Made by a program: the position numbers and the translations under genes. Under the pieces are notes generated by a model that was not told the origin of the DNA, did not search any database, and was given only the letters and a program-made list of their open reading frames with translations. Shown here one piece after another: positions 1 to 6,405 of a DNA stretch of 7,194 nucleotides. This DNA comes from Phyllobacteriaceae bacterium (GTDB lineage: Bacteria > Pseudomonadota > Alphaproteobacteria > Rhizobiales > Rhizobiaceae). The stretch lies in contig JAHEGF010000168.1 in assembly GCA_024645155.1 (NCBI GenBank), positions 1 through 7,194 on the forward strand, in the 5' to 3' direction. Position 1 is the stretch's first letter. Each line of letters opens with the position of its first letter.

Positions 1-2650
1 CATGCAGCATTATAGCCCGGCGAGGTTGCGAGGACCGCTCAAGCGGACTGGACCACGCGGTTCAGGGCAATTCGAGGAGATCAGCTGGGACGAAGCGCTT
101 GAAACGGCGACGTCATGGCTGGGGGAAGTACGCGGCCGCGATCCAAAAAAGCTGGCCTTTTTCACCGGGCGCGACCAGTCGCAGTCGCTGACCAGTTTTT
201 GGGCACAGCAATTCGGCACCCCCAATTATGCGGCCCATGGCGGTTTTTGTTCGGTGAACATGGCGGCAGCCGGAATCATGACAATCGGCGGTGCATTTTG
301 GGAATTCGGGTCACCTGACTGGGATCGCACAAAGCTGTTCATCCTTTTTGGTGTTGCGGAGGACCACGATTCCAATCCGATCAAGATGGGAATTTCGAAG
401 GTCAAGAAAAATGGCGCCCGTTTCATATCGGTAAATCCTGTGCGCACGGGATATTCGGCGGTTGCCGACAACTGGATCGGCATTCGGCCCGGTACCGACG
501 GGCTGCTGATCCTTTCGGTCATTCATCTGCTGCTGAAATCGCAAAAAATCGATGTCGACTACCTGTTGCGCTACACCAATGCTTCCTGGCTGGTTGTTGA
601 TGCACCGGGAACGCCGGACCATGGGCTTTTTGCCCGTGACGCTGATGGCCGTGCCATGGTTTTCGAGACTGTAACGGAGCGGGTGGTCGCCAGTGACCAG
701 AGCGGAGCGCAACCTGCACTTCATGGCAAGGTCACGCTTTCGGACGGCCGAAATGCGGTGCCGTCGTTTCATTTGCTTGCAGAAAAATATCTCGACGAAA
801 AATATGCGCCAGAGACCGTTGCAGCTGAAACGGGCGTGCCTGCCGAAACAATCCACGGCCTTGCTTCGGAAATTGCACGCGTCGCCTTTGAAGAAGAGAT
901 AGAGATCGCGCAGCCGTGGACTGACATGAAAGGCGAACATCATGCGTTCATGCGCGGCAGGCCGGTTTCGTTTCATGCCATGCGCGGCATCTCGGCCCAT
1001 TCGAACGGCTTTCAGACGGCACGTGCGCTGCATCTTCTCCAGGTGTTGATCGGTTCGATCGACTGTCCGGGAGGCTATCGTTACAAGCCGCCATATCCGA
1101 AACCGATAGAAGCCCATCCCAAGCCCCATGGAAAGGCTAAACACTCTGGATCGCAGCCGCCGCTCGCCGGACCGCATCTTGGTTTTCCTCGCGGGCCCGA
1201 AGACCTGCTGGTCGATGATGCGGGCAATCCGGCGCGCATAGACAAGGCGTTTTCTTGGGATGCGCCGCTGTCGGTGCACGGCCTGATGCACATGGTTATC
1301 GGCAATGCGCATGCTGGCGATCCCTATCCGGTCGATGTGTTGTTCCTGTACATGGCCAACATGGCCTGGAACTCATCAATGAACACCCGCGGCGTCATTA
1401 AGATGCTCGAAGACAAGGATCCGGAAACCGGCGAGTACAAGATCCCCAAAATTATCTATTCGGATGCATACTCTTCCGAGATGGTAGCTTATGCCGACCT
1501 GATCCTGCCTGACACGACATATCTTGAACGTCATGACTGCATATCGCTGCTTGACCGTCCGATTTCAGAGCCCGACAGCGTCAATGACTCGATCCGTTGG
1601 CCTGTTGTTGAGCCGGATCGCGATGTTCGCGGATTTCAGTCTGTCATGATTGATCTCGGCGCTCGGTTGCAGCTGAAAGGATTTGTCGATGACCAGGGCA
1701 ACGCGCTTTATGCCGACTATGCTGACTACATCGTCAACCATGAACGGCGGCCTGGCGTAGGTCCGCTTTCAGGGTTCCGTGGTGAGAAGGGGGACAAGAC
1801 CGGACGCGGAAGCCCGAACAAGGACCAGCTAAAGCGCTACATTGAAAACGGTGCATTTCACGCCACGCATATACCGCCAGAGGCGCAGTATTTTAAACAT
1901 GCCAACCGGGACTATCAGGAATTTGCGGTCACCATGGGCTTCTTTGAAAAGCCGCAGCCCGTGACATTCCAGCTGTACAACGAGACTATGCAGAAGTTCC
2001 GGTTGTCAGCGGACGGATTGCGAGCGCCGTTTGCACCCGAGATTTACCGCAAACAGATTGCAGCGGCGTTTGATCCGTTGCCGGATTGGTACCGGCCGTT
2101 CGAGGAGGCGGGTGTGGACCGCGAAGAATTTCCCTATCACGCCATCACCCAGCGTCCGGCCGCGATGTATCATTCATGGGGTTCGATGAATGCATGGTTA
2201 CGGCAAATCCACACCGCCAATCCATTGTATGTTCCGGGCGCCATTTGCGATGCCGAAGGATTGAAAGACGGGGACTGGGCCTGGGTGACTTCGCATCACG
2301 GACGAATAAAGGTTCCGGTCAGGAGAATGGAGGCGGTCAATTCCGCGACGATGTGGACCTGGAACGCAATCGGGAAACGCAAGGGCGCGTGGGCCCTTGA
2401 TCCCGACGCTCCGGAATCCACCAAGGGCTTCCTGCTCAATCATCTGATTCATGAGCTGCTGCCTCCCAAGGGCGACGGATTGCGCTGGTCCAATTCCGAT
2501 CCGATTACCGGGCAAGCCGCCTGGTACGACTTGCGGGTGAAAATCGAGAAAGCCGAGCCGGATACCGAAGCGCGGCCGGATTTTCCCGTTACAGGCTCGC
2601 CTCATTTCGCGGCGCCGGATGAACTTCGCTATGGTCAGGAGTGGGATTGA
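1..2650 (+). CDS. soeA: SoeA, molybdopterin catalytic subunit of sulfite dehydrogenase (5' partial)
   Basis: Catalytic subunit of the cytoplasmic SoeABC complex, which oxidises sulfite to sulfate and passes two electrons to SoeB. It is a DMSO-reductase-family molybdoenzyme. Visible are the SWDEAL motif that follows the N-terminal cluster domain (residues 28-33, counted from the ATG at base 2), GGFCSVN around residues 80-86, VNPVRTGY (144-151), PGTDGLL, a YSDAYSSEMVAYADLILPDT stretch typical of the family, and a C-terminal molybdopterin-dinucleotide-binding domain from about residue 715 to 855. Cys83 is the candidate molybdenum ligand, as in the PsrA/PhsA branch. The gene runs off the left edge: the N-terminal CxxC...C [4Fe-4S] motif is absent, and family members carry roughly 50 more residues before the MQHYSPARL segment, so the ATG at base 2 is most likely an internal Met. 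Presence or absence of a Tat signal therefore cannot be judged. A thiosulfate, polysulfide or DMSO reductase subunit is the alternative; the extended match to remembered alphaproteobacterial SoeA sequences favours sulfite oxidation. Confidence 0.86.
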   Translation, partial: MQHYSPARLRGPLKRTGPRGSGQFEEISWDEALETATSWLGEVRGRDPKKLAFFTGRDQSQSLTSFWAQQFGTPNYAAHGGFCSVNMAAAGIMTIGGAFWEFGSPDWDRTKLFILFGVAEDHDSNPIKMGISKVKKNGARFISVNPVRTGYSAVADNWIGIRPGTDGLLILSVIHLLLKSQKIDVDYLLRYTNASWLVVDAPGTPDHGLFARDADGRAMVFETVTERVVASDQSGAQPALHGKVTLSDGRNAVPSFHLLAEKYLDEKYAPETVAAETGVPAETIHGLASEIARVAFEEEIEIAQPWTDMKGEHHAFMRGRPVSFHAMRGISAHSNGFQTARALHLLQVLIGSIDCPGGYRYKPPYPKPIEAHPKPHGKAKHSGSQPPLAGPHLGFPRGPEDLLVDDAGNPARIDKAFSWDAPLSVHGLMHMVIGNAHAGDPYPVDVLFLYMANMAWNSSMNTRGVIKMLEDKDPETGEYKIPKIIYSDAYSSEMVAYADLILPDTTYLERHDCISLLDRPISEPDSVNDSIRWPVVEPDRDVRGFQSVMIDLGARLQLKGFVDDQGNALYADYADYIVNHERRPGVGPLSGFRGEKGDKTGRGSPNKDQLKRYIENGAFHATHIPPEAQYFKHANRDYQEFAVTMGFFEKPQPVTFQLYNETMQKFRLSADGLRAPFAPEIYRKQIAAAFDPLPDWYRPFEEAGVDREEFPYHAITQRPAAMYHSWGSMNAWLRQIHTANPLYVPGAICDAEGLKDGDWAWVTSHHGRIKVPVRRMEAVNSATMWTWNAIGKRKGAWALDPDAPESTKGFLLNHLIHELLPPKGDGLRWSNSDPITGQAAWYDLRVKIEKAEPDTEARPDFPVTGSPHFAAPDELRYGQEWD
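2637..2641 (+). promoter_or_regulatory. Ribosome-binding site of soeB
   Basis: AGGAG lies eight bases before the ATG at 2650 and inside the last codons of soeA. It decides the start in favour of 2650 over the in-frame GTG at 2641, which begins on the last base of this motif. Confidence 0.7.
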
Positions 2651-3417
2651 TGACCAGCCTTCCACAAGGCGCGCCACCCAAAAAGCTGGGGCTTGTCATT
2701 GACCTTGATGTTTGCGTCGGCTGCCATGCCTGCGTGATCAACTGCAAGGAATGGAATACAGGCGGCTACGGTGCTGCACTTTCCGATCAGGATCCGTACG
2801 GCGCCGATGTTTCAGGTGCATGGCTCAATCGCATCCACACTTTTGAAGTGGTCCCGGACGGCGGACAACTTGTCGGTGAAGCGGGCGATGCGCGTATCGT
2901 GCATTTTCCGAAATCGTGTCTGCATTGCGACGATGCGCCGTGCGTGACGGTGTGCCCTACGGGTGCATCCTACAAACGTGCCGAAGACGGAATTGTGCTG
3001 GTTGACGAGGACAAGTGCATCGGCTGCGGATTATGCGCGTGGTCCTGTCCCTACGGAGCCCGCGAAATGGATCTGGCCGCAGGCGTGATGAAAAAATGCA
3101 CCCTGTGCGTCGACCGCATTTACAATGAGACGTTTGAATTGGTTGATCGTGTACCGGCTTGCGTGCGGACCTGCCCGGCCAACGCCCGTCATTTTGGCGA
3201 TTTCAATGACCCGAGTTCCGATGTCTCACAAATGGTTGCCGAACGCGGAGGCATGGACCTGATGCCCGAGCAGGGGACCCGGCCGGTTAACAAATATCTG
3301 CCTCCACGGCCGCGCAGTGTGCTGGCTGATGCAGCGAAAACCATACCATCTGCTGAAAACACCGATGCCGCAAATGGCTTTTTTGCCTGGTTGGACGGTG
3401 TGCTGGAGAAGATCTGA
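2650..3417 (+). CDS. soeB: SoeB, four-cluster [4Fe-4S] electron-transfer subunit
   Basis: A 255-residue ferredoxin-like subunit that relays electrons from SoeA to the membrane subunit SoeC. Four cysteine sets are visible: Cys22/25/28/32, Cys90/93/98/102, Cys123/126/129/133 and Cys150/153/171/175. This is the DmsB/PsrB/NrfC pattern for four [4Fe-4S] clusters, with every cysteine present. The protein has no signal peptide, which fits a cytoplasmic complex. The ATG at 2650 is preferred: it overlaps the soeA stop (TGATG), has AGGAG eight bases upstream, and gives a normal N-terminus leading into the first cysteine set. An in-frame GTG at 2641 would add three residues but lies on the ribosome-binding site. 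The C-terminal tail, from about residue 215, has no cysteines and probably contacts SoeA or SoeC. Overlap with soeA implies translational coupling and equal stoichiometry. Assignment as sulfite-specific rests on the neighbours, because this subunit looks alike across the family. Confidence 0.9.
   Translation: MTSLPQGAPPKKLGLVIDLDVCVGCHACVINCKEWNTGGYGAALSDQDPYGADVSGAWLNRIHTFEVVPDGGQLVGEAGDARIVHFPKSCLHCDDAPCVTVCPTGASYKRAEDGIVLVDEDKCIGCGLCAWSCPYGAREMDLAAGVMKKCTLCVDRIYNETFELVDRVPACVRTCPANARHFGDFNDPSSDVSQMVAERGGMDLMPEQGTRPVNKYLPPRPRSVLADAAKTIPSAENTDAANGFFAWLDGVLEKI
3405..3409 (+). promoter_or_regulatory. Ribosome-binding site of soeC
   Basis: GGAGA lies nine bases before the ATG at 3419, within the last codons of soeB. 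It supports 3419 over in-frame starts further upstream that would overlap soeB by about 100 bases. Confidence 0.65.
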
Positions 3418-3418
3418 C

Positions 3419-4345
3419 ATGCACCCTGCGTTATCGGTAATCATGTTTACGACCCTGTCGGGTGCGGGCTACGGGCTTGCCGCCATGCTTGGCCTCGGAC
3501 TGCTTGATCCGGCAAGTTGGGCGACGAAAACAGCTCATGTTGTCGCGCTGGGGCTGATCTCTGCGGGGCTGCTGTCATCGACGCTGCATCTGGGAAATCC
3601 GCAACGGGCATGGCGCGCCTTTTCGCAGTGGCGATCAAGCTGGTTGTCGCGTGAGGGGGTGCTGGCGATCCTGACTTTTGTTCCGGTGCTGTTAAACGCA
3701 ATCAATTCGATATTCATCGACATATTTATCGCGTCCACGGGATTGATCGCAGCGATGCTCAGTGTCGCGACGGTCTACTGCACGGCAATGATCTATGCAT
3801 CGCTGAAGTCTGTTGATGCCTGGAACACACGGTTGACGCCCGCCTGTTACATCCTGTTTTCCCTTGCCAGTGGAGCCGTTCTCGCCAGTGTGTTCGCTTC
3901 CTTCGGTGCTGGCTCTTATCCGCTGTTGCCGTTGCTTGGCATTTTCCTGCTCGGCGCCGCATGGTTTGCCAAATGGCGGTGGCGTTCGCGTCTGGCCAAT
4001 GGAAGTTCTTTGTCGACGCCGGAAAGCGCCACGGGACTGGGCCATATTGGTTCGGTGCGCTTGCTCGAACGTCCACATGTCAATGAAAACTACTTGACGC
4101 GGGAAATGGGCTTTCAGGTGGCGCGCAAGCATGCAGCCAAGCTTGCCACTATTGCCTATTTGTTCGGATTTTGGGTGCCGGCGGCACTTCTGTTGGCATC
4201 AGCTTTGTTGTTTGCCGAAGCCCTTGCCGGGTCGGTTCTGCTGACCACGCTCGGACTGGTCGCCCTTATGGCCGGAATCGTGACCGAGCGTTGGCTGTTC
4301 TTTGCAGAAGCAAAGCATGCGGTGATGAACTACTACGGCGGCTAA
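3419..4345 (+). CDS. soeC: SoeC, DmsC/NrfD-like membrane anchor and quinone-reducing subunit
   Basis: A 308-residue integral membrane protein that anchors SoeAB to the cytoplasmic face of the inner membrane and is expected to deliver electrons to quinone. Eight hydrophobic segments can be read at about residues 7-28, 38-56, 81-100, 104-128, 142-162, 166-184, 244-268 and 272-290. A longer polar loop (185-243) separates helices six and seven. The opening FTTLSGAGYGL and the closing RWLFFAEAKH...YYGG are characteristic of the DmsC-type anchor found with SoeAB. No heme-ligand pattern is apparent, as expected for the DmsC family. The start at 3419 is one base after the soeB stop, with GGAGA nine bases upstream. 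Starting at 3317 would prepend a 34-residue non-hydrophobic leader that merely reads soeB in another frame. It is the last gene of the soe operon and converges on lpxXL. Confidence 0.87.
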   Translation: MHPALSVIMFTTLSGAGYGLAAMLGLGLLDPASWATKTAHVVALGLISAGLLSSTLHLGNPQRAWRAFSQWRSSWLSREGVLAILTFVPVLLNAINSIFIDIFIASTGLIAAMLSVATVYCTAMIYASLKSVDAWNTRLTPACYILFSLASGAVLASVFASFGAGSYPLLPLLGIFLLGAAWFAKWRWRSRLANGSSLSTPESATGLGHIGSVRLLERPHVNENYLTREMGFQVARKHAAKLATIAYLFGFWVPAALLLASALLFAEALAGSVLLTTLGLVALMAGIVTERWLFFAEAKHAVMNYYGG

Positions 4346-4351
4346 GCGGGG

Positions 4352-5323
4352 TCACCGGATTGCGGAAGCCCCAGGTTTCAACGGGATTTTTCGTTTGCTC
4401 CCGGTTTGCCATCGCTTGTGAAACCAGGTCCACTGTCCCGGGTCACGCCGCACCCAATCCTCGACGACGTCGTTGATCAGTTGTGCGGTTTGGCCGGTGT
4501 CGATACGCCCATCCTTTGCACGCGGCAAGTCGAGCTTTTCCAGGATATCGATACGAAACCGGTTGCCCGGTGTTCGTCTGCAGAATACCGGGTGCACATC
4601 GCAATCAAACTGCCGGGCAAGTTTCGGCACCAGGGGATTTGACTCGCAGGACCGGCCGAAAAAGGTGGTCTTGATACCGCCGGGGAATTTCTGATCGACC
4701 AGAACCCCGACATTGCCGCTCGCTTCCAGGATGCGTGCCAGGGCGATAGATGCGCCAACCTTGGAAGGGACCATAGTGCCGCTTCCCAGTTCGCGGGCTG
4801 CTGCAACCCGTTCGGCGATATAGGGATTGTTGGGCGGGCGGAACAATGCGCTGATCTGAAGCCCGTACATGGCGGCACAAATCGGCAGCAGTTCGAAATT
4901 GCCCATGTGGGCAGTAAAGAATATTCGTGGTTTTTCGGAAGCTCTTATTTTTTCGAACAGCTCGACACCGTGAACGTCAACGGTGCCCTGATCAGGGAAT
5001 TCCGGGTTGATACGGGCGATTTCGTCCAGAAATACATACTCAACGGCAAGACGCGCCATATTGCCCCACATGTCACCGGCGATGGCCGAAAGCTCTTCGC
5101 GGGTCTTATCGGGGAATGCGTGATGCAGGTTGTTTATCGCGGTTCGATGACGCCCCATGAACGGACCGAGGATGCGTGCTGAGCTGTCGACAAATCCCAG
5201 CGCCCATTTGGCAGGCACGAGGCGTATGAGCGCCAATGCGGAAAACACCAGTTTGGCGATCACCCAGTACTGGAGGTTTTTGGTTCGACGGGCGATCCGG
5301 TAGATGATTGGCTTCAACGTCAC
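4352..5323 (-). CDS. lpxXL: LpxXL, lipid A very-long-chain acyltransferase
   Basis: A 323-residue member of the LpxL/LpxM (HtrB/MsbB) lysophospholipid acyltransferase superfamily. In Rhizobiales the LpxXL branch moves a 27-hydroxy-C28-type acyl group from AcpXL onto a hydroxy fatty acid of lipid A at the inner face of the cytoplasmic membrane. The HX4E catalytic motif is present as HMGNFE (His139, Glu144). Other family blocks are FRPPNNPYI (161-169), VLVDQKFPGGIKTTFFGR (207-224) and PGQWTWFHKRW (295-305). A hydrophobic segment near residues 19-37 is the likely N-terminal membrane anchor. The start is GTG: it is the first possible start after the in-frame adh2XL stop 15 bases upstream, and no strong Shine-Dalgarno precedes it, so expression may depend on coupling to the upstream gene. 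The LpxXL assignment over housekeeping LpxL rests on similarity to remembered rhizobial LpxXL and on the gene order FabF-Adh-acyltransferase. Confidence 0.87.
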   Translation of the reverse strand: MTLKPIIYRIARRTKNLQYWVIAKLVFSALALIRLVPAKWALGFVDSSARILGPFMGRHRTAINNLHHAFPDKTREELSAIAGDMWGNMARLAVEYVFLDEIARINPEFPDQGTVDVHGVELFEKIRASEKPRIFFTAHMGNFELLPICAAMYGLQISALFRPPNNPYIAERVAAARELGSGTMVPSKVGASIALARILEASGNVGVLVDQKFPGGIKTTFFGRSCESNPLVPKLARQFDCDVHPVFCRRTPGNRFRIDILEKLDLPRAKDGRIDTGQTAQLINDVVEDWVRRDPGQWTWFHKRWQTGSKRKIPLKPGASAIR

Positions 5324-5338
5324 GGAATGTCCAGATGC

Positions 5339-6367
5339 TCAGGCGACACGCAGAATGATCTTGCCGAAAACGTCGCGGCCTTCCATGCGCTGCAGCGCGG
5401 CGTCCAGGTTTTCAAACGACACTTCCGTATCGATTACCGGCTTTACGGAACCGCTGGCAAACTTCTCAAGCGCGTCAGCCATGTTTTCCATGCGGCAGCC
5501 GAATGAGCCCAACAGCTTGAGCTGCTGCTGGAATAGGTGCATCAGGTTGATCGTTGTCGAAACGCCGGATGTCGACCCGCAGGTTACCAGGCGGCCACCG
5601 CGTTTCATACACAGCATGGAACCTGCCCAGGTGTCGGCGCCGACATGTTCAAACACCACGTCGACACCCTTCTTCTTTGTCAGTTTGCGGACAACGCCCT
5701 CAAACCGGTCACTGCGGTAGTTGATGACATGGTCCGCGCCCAGAGCTTTGGCCTTGTCGATCTTGTCATCGGACCCGACGGTCGTAATGACCGTGCAACC
5801 GGTCTGTTTGGCCAGCTGTATGGCAGCTGATCCGATGCCCGAACCTCCAGCATGAACGAGAATGGTTTCGCCCGGGTGCAGTTTTGCATTGTCGAACAGC
5901 ATATGCTCGACCGTTCCGAAGGTGACCGGGGCGAGGGCGGCGGCAATGTCGGATACCCCCGGTGGCGCTGGAACCAGCAAGCGCGCCGGCATGTTGATTT
6001 TCTCCTGCGCAAAGCCGTCGAGATGAAACCCATGCACCCCGCTGACATGTTCACACAGATTATCCCGTTTGGCACGGCAATTGGTGCATAGGCCGCAAGT
6101 CCGCGCTCCGTAGATCGAAACCAGTTGCCCAGGCAGCAGACCGGCAACACCCGGCCCGATCTGTTCGACTTCCGCAGACGCCTCCGCGCCGATGACAAGC
6201 GGCATCTTGCGCTTGGCAAAAGCCATGCCGCGCCAACCCCAAACGTCGATATGGTTGAGCGAAACCACGTTGACGCGCAAGGTAACTTCGCCTGCACCCG
6301 GCGGCGGTGGCGGCGGCACATCAGCCAGTTCAAGCTTACGGTCTTCGACGAGCTGGAGTGCACGCAT
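5339..6367 (-). CDS. adh2XL: Adh2XL-type medium-chain dehydrogenase/reductase in the VLCFA locus
   Basis: A 342-residue medium-chain dehydrogenase/reductase (MDR) with an N-terminal GroES-like domain and a Rossmann domain whose nucleotide-binding loop is HAGGSGIGS (172-180). Four cysteines, Cys91/94/97/105, have exactly the spacing of the structural-zinc lobe of classical alcohol dehydrogenases. The three catalytic-zinc ligands are not conserved: the first Cys position reads Asn38 (LNHID), the His of the GHE motif reads Ala61 (GAEAS), and the third position (APVTF) has no Cys. This resembles quinone-oxidoreductase/enoyl-reductase MDRs more than a zinc alcohol dehydrogenase. In rhizobia the gene at this place in the acpXL locus is called adh2XL; its reaction is not settled as far as I know. 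A reductive step on the elongating acyl chain is my inference. Residues 18-23 are six consecutive prolines. It lies 38 bases after the FabF gene and 15 before lpxXL, in the same frame as lpxXL. Confidence 0.82.
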   Translation of the reverse strand: MRALQLVEDRKLELADVPPPPPPGAGEVTLRVNVVSLNHIDVWGWRGMAFAKRKMPLVIGAEASAEVEQIGPGVAGLLPGQLVSIYGARTCGLCTNCRAKRDNLCEHVSGVHGFHLDGFAQEKINMPARLLVPAPPGVSDIAAALAPVTFGTVEHMLFDNAKLHPGETILVHAGGSGIGSAAIQLAKQTGCTVITTVGSDDKIDKAKALGADHVINYRSDRFEGVVRKLTKKKGVDVVFEHVGADTWAGSMLCMKRGGRLVTCGSTSGVSTTINLMHLFQQQLKLLGSFGCRMENMADALEKFASGSVKPVIDTEVSFENLDAALQRMEGRDVFGKIILRVA

Positions 6368-6372
6368 TGGTA

Positions 6373-6384
6373 TTCCCGGACTCC
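6373..6384 (-). promoter_or_regulatory. Possible ribosome-binding site of adh2XL
   Basis: On the minus strand two weak candidates precede the ATG at 6367: GGAG (6381-6384), 13 bases away and rather far, and GGGAA (6373-6377), five bases away. Neither is ideal. The start is supported mainly by the conserved MRALQL opening. Confidence 0.3.
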
Positions 6385-6405
6385 GTATTGAAAGAGACCG
6401 TCCGC

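Noticed and set aside
2..4. ATG at base 2 as the true start of soeA
   Set aside because: It would leave out the N-terminal [4Fe-4S] domain that every family member needs. MQHYSPARL matches an internal segment of related proteins, so the gene most likely continues to the left.
311..1312. 333-codon open frame on the minus strand inside soeA
   Set aside because: It lies antisense to a strongly conserved coding region and its product is arginine-rich, low in complexity and without recognisable domains. It is a shadow of codon usage in soeA.
2198..2677. 159-codon minus-strand frame spanning the soeA/soeB junction
   Set aside because: Both plus-strand genes here are well supported by conserved motifs. 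The antisense product shows no recognisable features.
3317..3418. Upstream in-frame start for soeC at 3317
   Set aside because: It would overlap soeB by about 100 bases and prepend a non-family leader. The ATG at 3419 has a good ribosome-binding site and the conserved DmsC-type N-terminus.
4348..4372. Rho-independent bidirectional terminator between soeC and lpxXL
   Set aside because: The stem is interrupted (4 + 3 base pairs with an internal loop) and no T-run follows the arm on either strand, so it is not annotated as a terminator.
5680..6363. 227-codon open frame on the minus strand overlapping adh2XL in another frame
   Set aside because: The overlapping frame encodes a conserved MDR enzyme. 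The alternative product is rich in Ser/Arg/Cys and has no domain logic.
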